The notes beneath the pieces are model-generated. The model saw only the letters and a list, made by a program, of their open reading frames with translations, did not search any database and was not told the origin of the DNA. Below are positions 1 through 7,376 of a stretch of DNA of 9,809 nucleotides, piece by piece. This DNA is from Mycobacterium sp. (lineage in GTDB: Bacteria; Actinomycetota; Actinomycetes; Mycobacteriales; Mycobacteriaceae), in NCBI GenBank assembly GCA_023264755.1, contig JAHFVB010000141.1, positions 1 to 9,809 of the forward strand, read 5' to 3'. The position numbers were made by a program, and so were the translations under genes. Each line of letters opens with the position of its first letter. Position 1 is the stretch's first letter.

Positions 1-426
1 GCGCTGCGCCTGATCCAGGGCTTCACCCCGGCCCTCGCCGAGGCAAAGGGGTCCGTGGTGAACGTCAACTCGATGGTGGTCCGGCACTCCGATCCCAAAC
101 AAGGGGCGTACAAGATGGCGAAGTCGGCGCTGCTGGCCATGTCGGAGTCGCTCGCCAGCGAGCTCGGCGGCCAAGGAATCCGAGTGAACTCCGTACTGCC
201 CGGCTACATCTGGGGTGGCACGTTGCAAGGCTACTTCGAACACCAGGCCGCCAAGTACGGCACCACCGTCGATGAGATCTACCGGGCGGCCGCAGCCAAC
301 AGCGATCTCAAGCGGCTGCCCACGGAGGACGAGGTGGCCTCGGCCATCCTGTTCATGGCCAGCGACCTCTCCAGTGGGATCACCGGTCAGACCCTCGACG
401 TCAACTGCGGGGAGTACCACAACTGA
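1..426 (+). CDS. Short-chain dehydrogenase/reductase, 3' part (Rv3530c-like)
   Basis: The gene is cut by the window's left edge; frame 1 is open from base 1 and encodes the last 141 residues, ending in TGA at 424-426. It has the classical SDR catalytic layout: Ser in NVNSM (codon 70-72) and, 13 residues later, Tyr in YKMAK (109-111) with Lys at 121-123. After these come the usual substrate-loop stretch (IRVNSVLPGYIWGGT) and the C-terminal SDR ending (ITGQTLDVNCG). The Rossmann NAD(P)-binding half lies outside the window, so cofactor preference cannot be read. SDRs oxidise or reduce alcohol/carbonyl groups. Position beside sterol genes suggests a hydroxysteroid or side-chain intermediate, but the substrate is unknown. 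Its stop overlaps the next gene's start by one base (TGATG), so the two are likely cotranscribed and translationally coupled. The family is certain; the Rv3530c equivalence rests on gene order and memory. Confidence 0.9.
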   Translation, partial: ALRLIQGFTPALAEAKGSVVNVNSMVVRHSDPKQGAYKMAKSALLAMSESLASELGGQGIRVNSVLPGYIWGGTLQGYFEHQAAKYGTTVDEIYRAAAANSDLKRLPTEDEVASAILFMASDLSSGITGQTLDVNCGEYHN

Positions 427-1571
427 TGAGAGCCAGAACCGATGTGGGCACCGTCGACGATCTGCATGCGTCGGCCGTAAAGGCTTGCGGTCTGGACGAC
501 TTCGGGACCGATGACGACAACTACCGCGAAGCGCTCGGCGTGCTGCTCGAGTCGTTTCGCCGCGACGCCGACCTGACCGAGCTCGGCAGCAAGATGCAGC
601 GCTTCTTCATCCGGAACGCATTGGTGGCCCGGCTGGTGTCCGAGGCGGCGTTCAAGCAGTACCCGCAACACGTCGACGTCGCCATCGAACGTCCGATATT
701 CGTGACCGGACTACCGCGCACGGGCACCACCGCCATTCACCGGTTGCTGACGGCCGATCCCCGTCATCAAGGCCTGGAACTGTGGCTTGCAGAGTTCCCC
801 CAGCCCCGCCCGCCACGCGAAACCTGGTCCCAGAACCCGGTATTCCAACAGCTCGACGCCCAGTTCGCCAAGGCCCACGCCGAGGACCCGGACTACACCG
901 GCCTGCACTACATGACCGCCGACGAGGTCGAGGAGTGCTGGCAGCTGCTGCGTCAGTCGCTGCACTCGGTGTCCTACGAGACCCTCGCCCATCTGCCGAC
1001 GTACTCGAAGTGGCTCTCGCAGCAGGACTGGACCAAGCCATATCAGCGGCATCGCAAGAACCTTCAGCTGATCGGACTCAACGACACCGACAAGCGGTGG
1101 GTATTGAAGAACCCCAGCCACCTGTTCGCCCTCGATGCGGTGTTCGCCACCTATCCCGACGCGCTGGTGGTGCAGTGTCACCGGCCCGCCGAGACGATCA
1201 TGGCGTCGATGTGCTCGCTAGCTCAGCACACCACCGAGGGCTGGTCGAACAGCTTCACGGGTGAGGTCATCGGACAGGATGCCCTGGAGACGTGGTCGCG
1301 GGGACTGAAGTTGTTCGATGCCGAACGCGCCAAGCACGATCCGGCGCAGTTCTACGACCTCGACTACTTCGAGTTCATCAAGGATCCGATCGCGACGGTG
1401 GAGCGCATCTACCGGCAGTTCGACATCGAGTTCACCGATGCCGCGCGTGAGTCGATGGAGGCCATGCATGCCGAGAGCCAGCAGGGCCCGCGAGCGCCGA
1501 AGCACACCTACTCGTTGGCCGACTACGGTCTGAGCCCGGAACTGGTGCGGGACCGCTTCGCGGGGAGCTGA
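426..1571 (+). CDS. Sulfotransferase-family protein (Rv3529c-like)
   Basis: The 381-residue protein carries the marks of the Sulfotransfer_3 family. A P-loop-like 5'-phosphosulfate loop lies at about residues 91-103 (IFVTGLPRTGTTA). A central LKNPSHLFALDAVFATYP segment covers about 227-244. A 3'-phosphate-binding stretch LVVQCHRPAETIMASM (about 247-262) contains Arg253 and Ser261. Such enzymes move a sulfonate group from PAPS to a hydroxyl acceptor; the protein looks cytoplasmic, with no signal peptide or membrane span. The acceptor is unknown. The neighbouring SDR and sterol genes make a sterol-derived or lipid alcohol possible, but this is inference. ATG at 426 is chosen because it overlaps the SDR stop and has GGGGAG at 409-414 upstream. 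M. tuberculosis Rv3529c is, as I recall, of nearly the same length (about 384 residues). It converges on the gene ending at 1587 with 15 bases between. Confidence 0.87.
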   Translation: MRARTDVGTVDDLHASAVKACGLDDFGTDDDNYREALGVLLESFRRDADLTELGSKMQRFFIRNALVARLVSEAAFKQYPQHVDVAIERPIFVTGLPRTGTTAIHRLLTADPRHQGLELWLAEFPQPRPPRETWSQNPVFQQLDAQFAKAHAEDPDYTGLHYMTADEVEECWQLLRQSLHSVSYETLAHLPTYSKWLSQQDWTKPYQRHRKNLQLIGLNDTDKRWVLKNPSHLFALDAVFATYPDALVVQCHRPAETIMASMCSLAQHTTEGWSNSFTGEVIGQDALETWSRGLKLFDAERAKHDPAQFYDLDYFEFIKDPIATVERIYRQFDIEFTDAARESMEAMHAESQQGPRAPKHTYSLADYGLSPELVRDRFAGS

Positions 1572-1586
1572 CCGTCGGTAGGGCCG

Positions 1587-2042
1587 CTATCCGTCGCCGG
1601 GGGAGGGGGCCGACGACACGGCTTCGAGGCAGCCCTCCGCGATGGCGTGATTGATGCTGTCCGTCAGCCGTGGGCAGGACCGGCTACGGCTGCTGTCACC
1701 GCCGCCGGCGCGCACCTCGGCGAACGTGGCGCAACGCGCAGTGGCCGCCGAATTCCATTGCACCGCAGTGTGTCCGGGTCCCAGCTTGCGCACCGCGACG
1801 GTGGCGTGGCAGAACCGGCAGTCCACCGGCGTCAAGCCGGCCGTGAGATAGCGCTCCCGATCGCGTCGGGTGGCCTCGTGCACCGCCGCTGCGCGCTCGG
1901 GGTCAGCGGCGAAATCGGGTGCCTTGGACCACGATCCGGTCGCCTCGCCACTCGTCGCCGGATGGTCGTGGTCGTCGTCGTGGTCCCCGTGCAACTGCAA
2001 CATGGATCGGACCAGCCGATCGACGTCCGGCAGCTGCGTCAT
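1587..2042 (-). CDS. Small Cys/His-rich protein coupled to kshA (Rv3527-like)
   Basis: This is a 151-residue protein of unknown function. ATG at 2042-2040 overlaps the kshA stop (ATGA, 2039-2042), and AGGAG lies 11 bases upstream at 2054-2058. The open frame runs further upstream to 2744, but that part is antisense-frame shadow of kshA. The N-terminus has a His/Asp-rich stretch, HGDHDDDHDH (residues 18-27). The conserved-looking core contains C75-x-x-C78 (DCRFCHATV), GPGHTAVQWN (about 89-98), C104 and C123 in a CPRLTDSINHA motif, plus C138. A CxxC pair followed by two spaced cysteines suggests a zinc or iron-sulfur site. There is no signal peptide. Tight coupling to kshA suggests a role with the 9alpha-hydroxylase or shared regulation. 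A ferredoxin-like electron carrier, an assembly factor and a structural zinc protein are all possible. M. tuberculosis Rv3527 has the same neighbour and similar length from memory and, as far as I know, no assigned function. Confidence 0.83.
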   Translation of the reverse strand: MTQLPDVDRLVRSMLQLHGDHDDDHDHPATSGEATGSWSKAPDFAADPERAAAVHEATRRDRERYLTAGLTPVDCRFCHATVAVRKLGPGHTAVQWNSAATARCATFAEVRAGGGDSSRSRSCPRLTDSINHAIAEGCLEAVSSAPSPGDG

Positions 2043-3196
2043 CGCGACGCCGGCTCCTCGGTTTCCTTCGCCAGCGCCTGCTGGGCGAGATTCTCCTCGA
2101 CCTCGACGTGCCACTTCTCGTTGGCGGCCGTGGTGTCGACCTCCATCTCGAAGCGGTCGGTCATGTCCGGCGTGACGTCGGCGACGTCGACGTAGAACTG
2201 CTGATACCAGCGGCGCATCTGATAGACCGCGCCGTCCTCTTCGACCAGCAGTGGGTTGTCGATGCGCGTCTTGTGCTTCCAGATCTCGACGTCTTGCAGG
2301 AAGCCCTTGCTGACGCCCTCGGTGAAGGCCGTGGCCATCTTCTCGGTGGTGGCCTCGTCGAGGCCCTTGGGCTTCTCGACGATGACGCCCCACTGCAGCA
2401 TGAACGAGTCCTGCGTGACCGGGTAGTGGCAGTTGATCAGGATCGATTCGGCCTTGAAGCCGCTGTAGCTGTTGTGCAGCCAGTTGATCATGAACGACGG
2501 CCCGAAGTACGAGGCCTCCGAGTCCAGATGGGCTTCGCCGTAGGCGGTGCCCATGCCCTCGATGTCGGGGCGACCGACGTTGTGCAGGTACTGCGAGGCG
2601 ATGTGCCCCTCGAAGACGTTCTTGAAGTACGTCGGAAGGCCGAAGTGAATGTAGAAGAAGTGCGCCATGTCGGTGACGTTGTCGATGATCTCCCGGCAGT
2701 TGGCGCCCTCGATCAGGATGGAGTTCCACCGCCAGTTCGTCCACTGGTCGCTACCGAACTCCGAGAGCTCGGGGACGCGTACTTCCGGCGGCGGGGGATT
2801 GCCCTCGACGTCGTGCCAGACGAACAGCAGCCCGCTCCGCACGTCGGTGGTCCAGGCCCGGGTTCGGGCCAGGCGGGGGGTGCGCTTGGCGTAGGGCACC
2901 AGCTTGCACCTGCCGTCGCCGGCCCAGCGCCAGTCGTGGAACGGGCACGCGACGGTGTCCCCCTTGAGGGTGCCCTGGGACAGGTCACCGCCCATGTGCC
3001 GGCAGTAGCCGTCGAGGATCTTGACCTCGCCGGCGCTATCGGCGAAGACGACCAGCTTGGTGCCGAACGCCTGGACGGCATGCGGCTTGCCGTCCTGAAA
3101 ATCCGCCACGGGGCCAAGGCAATGCCACCCGCGCGCGTACCTGTCGGGCAGCGCCCCGGTGTCGATCTCGCGGATGCCTGCAGTATCGGTAGTCAC
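2039..3196 (-). CDS. kshA: 3-ketosteroid 9alpha-hydroxylase, oxygenase subunit KshA
   Basis: KshA is the terminal Rieske oxygenase that hydroxylates C9 of 3-ketosteroids (AD/ADD or their side-chain CoA forms). It uses O2 and electrons from the reductase KshB, which is not in this window; with 3-ketosteroid dehydrogenase this opens ring B. The 385-residue length fits the family. The Rieske [2Fe-2S] ligands are visible as C65-R-H67 and C84-P-F-H87. The mononuclear iron triad is H179, H184 (DMAHFFYIH) and D302 (FLQDVEIW), with bridging D176 between the centres; N173 is also in place. The spacing agrees with M. tuberculosis KshA shifted by two residues. The start is GTG at 3196-3194, six bases after GGGAGG (3203-3208). 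A KstR-type operator lies 30-43 bases upstream, so cholesterol-responsive derepression is expected. The stop overlaps the start of the next minus-strand gene, giving a two-gene operon. Confidence 0.97.
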   Translation of the reverse strand: MTTDTAGIREIDTGALPDRYARGWHCLGPVADFQDGKPHAVQAFGTKLVVFADSAGEVKILDGYCRHMGGDLSQGTLKGDTVACPFHDWRWAGDGRCKLVPYAKRTPRLARTRAWTTDVRSGLLFVWHDVEGNPPPPEVRVPELSEFGSDQWTNWRWNSILIEGANCREIIDNVTDMAHFFYIHFGLPTYFKNVFEGHIASQYLHNVGRPDIEGMGTAYGEAHLDSEASYFGPSFMINWLHNSYSGFKAESILINCHYPVTQDSFMLQWGVIVEKPKGLDEATTEKMATAFTEGVSKGFLQDVEIWKHKTRIDNPLLVEEDGAVYQMRRWYQQFYVDVADVTPDMTDRFEMEVDTTAANEKWHVEVEENLAQQALAKETEEPASR

Positions 3197-3202
3197 GGTG
3201 GG

Positions 3203-3208
3203 CCTCCC
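3203..3208 (-). promoter_or_regulatory. Shine-Dalgarno site fixing the kshA GTG start
   Basis: The minus strand reads GGGAGG, then six bases (CCCACC), then GTG. This strong ribosome-binding site supports GTG at 3196 as the kshA start rather than an internal codon. Confidence 0.75.
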
Positions 3209-3211
3209 GTT

Positions 3212-3240
3212 CTGTAACCACTAACTAGAACACGTTACAG
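3212..3240. repeat. Inverted repeat CTGTAAC...GTTACAG around the operator
   Basis: CTGTAAC at 3212-3218 and GTTACAG at 3234-3240 are exact reverse complements separated by 15 bases. The right arm overlaps the right half of the KstR-type operator. It may be an additional protein-binding dyad or a coincidence of AT-rich promoter sequence; no regulator can be named. Confidence 0.4.
3226..3239. promoter_or_regulatory. KstR-type operator in the kshA / gamma-CA divergent region
   Basis: TAGAACACGTTACA fits the KstR consensus TnnAACnnGTTnnA at every fixed position; the left half is perfect (TAGAAC) and the right half is GTTACA instead of GTTCTA. KstR is the TetR-family repressor of mycobacterial cholesterol genes, released by a CoA-thioester sterol intermediate. 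The site lies 30-43 bases upstream of the kshA GTG on the minus strand and 56-69 bases upstream of the divergent ATG at 3295, so its main target is probably kshA, though it could affect both. No convincing -10 hexamer could be assigned for either gene here. Confidence 0.85.
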
Positions 3241-3294
3241 TTTTTCTTCCCCTGCGCGCAATGGAACGGCTACTACCTGCGGTATATCTAGACG

Positions 3295-3828
3295 ATGCCG
3301 CTGTACTCATTCGAGGGCCGAGCCCCCATCGTCGACGAGGGTGCGTTCGTCGCCCCGAACGCCACGCTCATCGGCGACGTGCACGTCGAGGCGGGTGCAT
3401 CGGTCTGGTTCAACACGGTGTTGCGCGCGGATTTCGCCCCGATCATCATCCGCGAGGGGGCCAACGTGCAGGACGGCAGCGTGCTGCACGCGCCGCCTGG
3501 CATCCCGACCGACGTCGGCCCCGGCGCGACCATCGCACACAGCTGCGTCATCCACGGCGTGCACGTCGGCCAGGAAGCGCTCATCGCCAATCACGCGACG
3601 GTGCTCGACGGAGCGGTCATCGGGCGCCGCAGCGTCATCGCCGCCCACGCCCTGGTCATCGGGGGGACGAAGATCCCAGACGAGGTGCTGGTGACGGGGT
3701 CGCCGGCCAAGGTGCGCGGTCCCATCGCCGGCACCGGAGCGGAGCTTTGGGTGAATTCCAATCCGCATACCTACCAGGACCTGGCCCGCCGCTACCTGGC
3801 CGGGCTGGAACTGATCAGCGACCACTGA
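3295..3828 (+). CDS. Gamma-carbonic anhydrase family, left-handed beta-helix protein (Rv3525c-like)
   Basis: This is a 177-residue protein of the short CamH/YrdA-type gamma-carbonic-anhydrase group. Hexapeptide repeats build a left-handed beta-helix from about residue 12 to 140, followed by a C-terminal helix (about 157-175). The three expected metal-ligand histidines are present: H65 (GSVLH), H82 (IAH) and H87 (VIHG). The active-site set matching Arg59, Asp61, Asn73 and Gln75 of archaeal Cam is also kept, as R44, D46, N57 and Q59. The proton-shuttle loop of Cam is missing, as usual for the short type. It could hydrate CO2 or be a metal-binding homologue with another reaction. Rv3525c has, as I recall, been labelled a siderophore-binding protein, which these residues do not favour. 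ATG at 3295 is fixed by an in-frame TAG at 3289-3291; no clear ribosome-binding site precedes it, so a leaderless transcript is possible. It is divergent from kshA. Confidence 0.9.
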   Translation: MPLYSFEGRAPIVDEGAFVAPNATLIGDVHVEAGASVWFNTVLRADFAPIIIREGANVQDGSVLHAPPGIPTDVGPGATIAHSCVIHGVHVGQEALIANHATVLDGAVIGRRSVIAAHALVIGGTKIPDEVLVTGSPAKVRGPIAGTGAELWVNSNPHTYQDLARRYLAGLELISDH

Positions 3829-3872
3829 GTCGTTTCGGCAGCGATCGGTTCGGGTTCGGTCGGCGCCCGCCG

Positions 3873-4511
3873 CTACTCGGCTGTCGGCAGCCCGACCCGC
3901 AGCGCAATCTGCTGCATCTTGGCGACGTCGGTGACGAACTTCTCCGTGGCGACGTCGCCCGGAGCGCTCTGAAACTCCAGCCGGACCACCGCCCGGCCCT
4001 GGGTGAAGAACATCAACGTGACGGCTTTGCTCTGGTCGGGGTAGGTGCCGCTGATCATGACGCCGTCGGAGCCCACCGCGATGGGTGTGGGCGTGCCGCC
4101 CGCGACCGCCGTGGTGAGCGTGCCCGCCGATTGCTTGAGCGTCGCGGTCGCCGCGGCCGCGTCCGGATAGATCAGCACCGTGTCGGTGACCGCGCGGTCG
4201 TCCTTGGCGTTGACGAAGAACGCACTGGCCCCGGCGACGCCGTTGGGCTGTGACTGCGACGACCGTTGGCTGAACGTGTCTTCGGCGTCACTCAGGTCGG
4301 GGCCGGTCAGCAGGAGCCGGCTGTAGTCGGGGGCGGCAGCGGCTGGGCTCTTGCTCGTGGTCGTCGAGCTGAGTCCCGCCGACGTCGGCAGTCCCGGCAG
4401 CGAGCCCGTCGTGGGGGCAATGGTGTTGGCGCCGGTGCAGCCGCTGATGACGACGGCCAGCAGCACGGCAGGGATGGACTTCAGGAGACGGGGCAAATGT
4501 GATTGGGGCAA
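3873..4511 (-). CDS. Predicted lipoprotein, unknown function
   Basis: This is a predicted secreted, lipid-anchored protein of up to 212 residues. The N-terminus has positive charges (R8, K11), a hydrophobic core PAVLLAVV and a lipobox ISGC with Cys25. A low-complexity Thr/Ser/Pro/Ala-rich stretch (about 26-60) would act as a linker at the membrane surface. The folded part (about 61-212) contains FFVNAKDDRAVTDTVLIYPD and a C-terminal segment FTQGRAVVRLEFQS. This composition recalls mycobacterial lipoprotein and PknH-type sensor ectodomains, but I cannot place it in a family. The start is uncertain: TTG at 4511 gives the longest form, and TTG at 4496 gives a shorter 20-residue signal segment; neither has a clear ribosome-binding site. 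It sits where M. tuberculosis has Rv3524, a longer membrane protein as I remember, and may not be its orthologue. It converges with the gamma-CA gene (44-base gap) and is 170 bases from the next minus-strand gene, so it is probably transcribed separately. Confidence 0.8.
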   Translation of the reverse strand: MPQSHLPRLLKSIPAVLLAVVISGCTGANTIAPTTGSLPGLPTSAGLSSTTTSKSPAAAAPDYSRLLLTGPDLSDAEDTFSQRSSQSQPNGVAGASAFFVNAKDDRAVTDTVLIYPDAAAATATLKQSAGTLTTAVAGGTPTPIAVGSDGVMISGTYPDQSKAVTLMFFTQGRAVVRLEFQSAPGDVATEKFVTDVAKMQQIALRVGLPTAE

Positions 4512-4681
4512 CAGTTATCAAAATTCAGTGCGAGATTTGGTTTTTCGGGACTCGCCGACGATCCGACGAAGGCAATGTCCACGGTACATGCGCTGCCGAG
4601 GTGCCCGCAAAGACGACGAGGTGAGGTGGCGCCGGCGTCACGCTCGCCCGTGGATGAGTCGCTGGCGTCAACCTCGACGGG

Positions 4682-5082
4682 CTAGAGCTTCTGAGCGCTG
4701 GCGGTGGCCTGGTTCACGTCCCAATACGCGCGCAGGGCGACGATCTTTCCCTCGTCGTTCACCCGGTAGGTGAACACGCCCTCGGCCTGCACCCGGTAGC
4801 CCCCGGCGACGATGACGATGTGGCCGACGTTGGCCTCCTCGTTGCCGCACTGGTAGGTCTTGTCGAAGTGGAACTCGAGCTGGCTGGGTGCGATCGCCAT
4901 GTCGAAGAACTTCGCGATGGCTTCCTTGCCCCGGTGGCCCTTGCCCTCGGGGTCGAAATGCGACGGCCCGATCGGATCCTCGACGACGGCGTCGTCGGCG
5001 AAGACGGCCAGCCACGCGTCCTTGTCCCGGGCCACCGCGGCCGCCCGAGACCGGCTGCCGGCCAGATGAACGGGGCTGTCGC

Positions 5083-5086
<4 letters not shown>
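4682..5086 (-). CDS. Ketosteroid-isomerase / SnoaL-like (NTF2 fold) protein
   Basis: This 134-residue protein has the size and pattern of a cone-shaped NTF2-fold enzyme. FADDAVVEDPIG (residues 29-40) closely resembles the catalytic-base segment of Comamonas Delta5-3-ketosteroid isomerase (FADDATVEDPVG, Asp38), putting the base at D37. The C-terminal strand EGKIVALRAYWD also matches that enzyme's ending. By hand alignment the two oxyanion-hole residues are not kept: Tyr14 falls on Ser13 and Asp99 on Phe105. It may therefore be a diverged isomerase, a hydratase or cyclase of the SnoaL type, or a binding protein. ATG at 5086-5084 overlaps the ltp3 stop (ATGA, 5083-5086) with no Shine-Dalgarno, so it is probably translated by coupling; the frame extends upstream to 5125 but only within ltp3. 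It is the last gene of the DUF35-ltp4-ltp3 operon. I do not recall it at this place in M. tuberculosis. Confidence 0.87.
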
Positions 5087-6267
<1,181 letters not shown>

Positions 6268-6269
6268 GT

Positions 6270-7331
6270 CTACTTGCCTTCCATGACGGCGACCAGGTTC
6301 TGTTGCAGCGCAGCCCCACTCGTCGCGTGGGCCAGCACTCGCTGGGCGGCTCCGGTGAAGATGTGCCTGGCCGCGAAGCCGATGCGCTCCAGGCCCGTCG
6401 AGAACATCGGGTTGGCGGCCAGCGCGCCACCCGACGGGTTGATCTTGGTGTCGCCGTTCAGCCCGATGGCCTCGGTGAGGATCAGCTGCTGATGGCTGAA
6501 CGGGGCGTACAGCTCGGCCACGTCGATCGATCCGAGGTCACCGCCGGTGGCGGCGGCCGCCGAGGCCGCGGTCGACGGCGAGGTGGTCAGGTCGCGGGCG
6601 CCCAGTATCGGAGTCTCGATGCGGTGCTCGAAACCGGTGATCCACGCGGGATGCTCGCGCAGTTCCCGCGCCTTGTCCCCGGCCGCCAGCACGATGGCCG
6701 ACGCGCCGTCGGTGATCGGTGCAATGTCGTGGCGGCGCAATGGATCCGCGAAGTACGGCCGGTCCAGCAGCTCCTGCACCGAACTGGCGGGCGCGACGGA
6801 ATCGGTGCGGCCCGCCGCGTTCATGGAATCCAGGGCCACCTGGGCCATCTGCTCGGCGGTCCACTTGCCGGAGTCCAGTCCGAACCGCGCCTGCAGTCCA
6901 GCGGTCGACACGGCATCGGGCATCAGCGGGGCGACCGTGTACGGGTCGGTCTGCAACGCCAGCACCCGGCGCAGCACGCCGGCCGAGGACTTGCCGAAGC
7001 CGTAGACCAACGCGGTGTCGACCGACCCGGTGAGGATCTTGATATAGGCCTCGTAAAGTGCCCACGCGCCGTCCATCTCGACGTGCGACTCGTTGATCGG
7101 CGGGACTGCGCCGATCGAGTCGATCGCGGACAGAAACGAGAAGGCGCGCCCGGCAAGATAATCCGAGGAACCTGAACACCAGAAGCCGATGTCGGTCTGC
7201 TTGATTCCGAGCTCGGCGTAGAGCTCGGCGAAACAGGGCATCAGCATCTCGACACCGTTGGTGGTGCCCTCGGTGCGTCGCACGTGCGGGGCATGTGCGA
7301 AGCCGACGACGGCAACGTCGCGAAAAGTCAT
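6270..7331 (-). CDS. ltp4: Thiolase-fold lipid-transfer-like protein Ltp4
   Basis: This 353-residue SCP-2-thiolase-like protein is about the length I recall for Rv3522. Thiolase landmarks are DVAELYAPFSH (270-280, with Y275), NPSGG (298-302) and ANPMFSTG (306-313). The N-terminal nucleophile-elbow region reads SHVEMDGAWAL (82-92) and has no cysteine; the GHP histidine position is Asn307. It therefore lacks the thiolase Cys/His pair, like Ltp3, and is better seen as an aldolase-type or non-catalytic partner subunit. An Ala/Ser/Thr-rich insert (SPSTAASAAAATGG, 251-264) lies before the C-terminal domain. It is shorter than Ltp3 by about 40 residues, and the two differ enough to suggest different roles in one complex. 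ATG at 7331 has AGAGGAGA about ten bases upstream; 45 bases separate it from the DUF35 gene and two bases from ltp3, so cotranscription is near certain. Its known link to C24-branched sterol side-chain degradation comes from Rhodococcus genetics. Confidence 0.92.
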   Translation of the reverse strand: MTFRDVAVVGFAHAPHVRRTEGTTNGVEMLMPCFAELYAELGIKQTDIGFWCSGSSDYLAGRAFSFLSAIDSIGAVPPINESHVEMDGAWALYEAYIKILTGSVDTALVYGFGKSSAGVLRRVLALQTDPYTVAPLMPDAVSTAGLQARFGLDSGKWTAEQMAQVALDSMNAAGRTDSVAPASSVQELLDRPYFADPLRRHDIAPITDGASAIVLAAGDKARELREHPAWITGFEHRIETPILGARDLTTSPSTAASAAAATGGDLGSIDVAELYAPFSHQQLILTEAIGLNGDTKINPSGGALAANPMFSTGLERIGFAARHIFTGAAQRVLAHATSGAALQQNLVAVMEGK

Positions 7332-7376
7332 GTCTGCGTTATCTCCTCTTCGCGCAAGCGCTCATCGGCAAGCCCA

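Noticed and set aside
1572..1586. Bidirectional terminator between the converging sulfotransferase and Rv3527-like genes
   Set aside because: The gap is only 15 bases and no hairpin followed by a T-tract was seen.
1960..1995. GTCGTGGTCGTCGTCGTGG simple-sequence run
   Set aside because: It is the coding sequence of the His/Asp-rich stretch of the 1587-2042 protein, not an independent repeat element.
2043..2744. N-terminal extension of the 1587-2042 gene up to 2744
   Set aside because: This part is an alternative frame of kshA; the ATGA overlap at 2039-2042 gives a natural start.
1919..3217. 432-codon plus-strand open frame
   Set aside because: It lies opposite kshA and the Rv3527-like gene, has no recognisable domain, and its amino-acid pattern is the usual antisense shadow of high-GC coding DNA.
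3261..4253. 330-codon plus-strand frame across the gamma-CA and lipoprotein genes
   Set aside because: Different frame from the gamma-CA gene, Arg/Pro/Gly-rich composition and no domain.
4512..4681. 170-base non-coding gap searched for a small RNA or terminator
   Set aside because: Only an AT-richer patch near 4515-4555, probably the lipoprotein promoter; no stem with a T-tract and no supported small gene.
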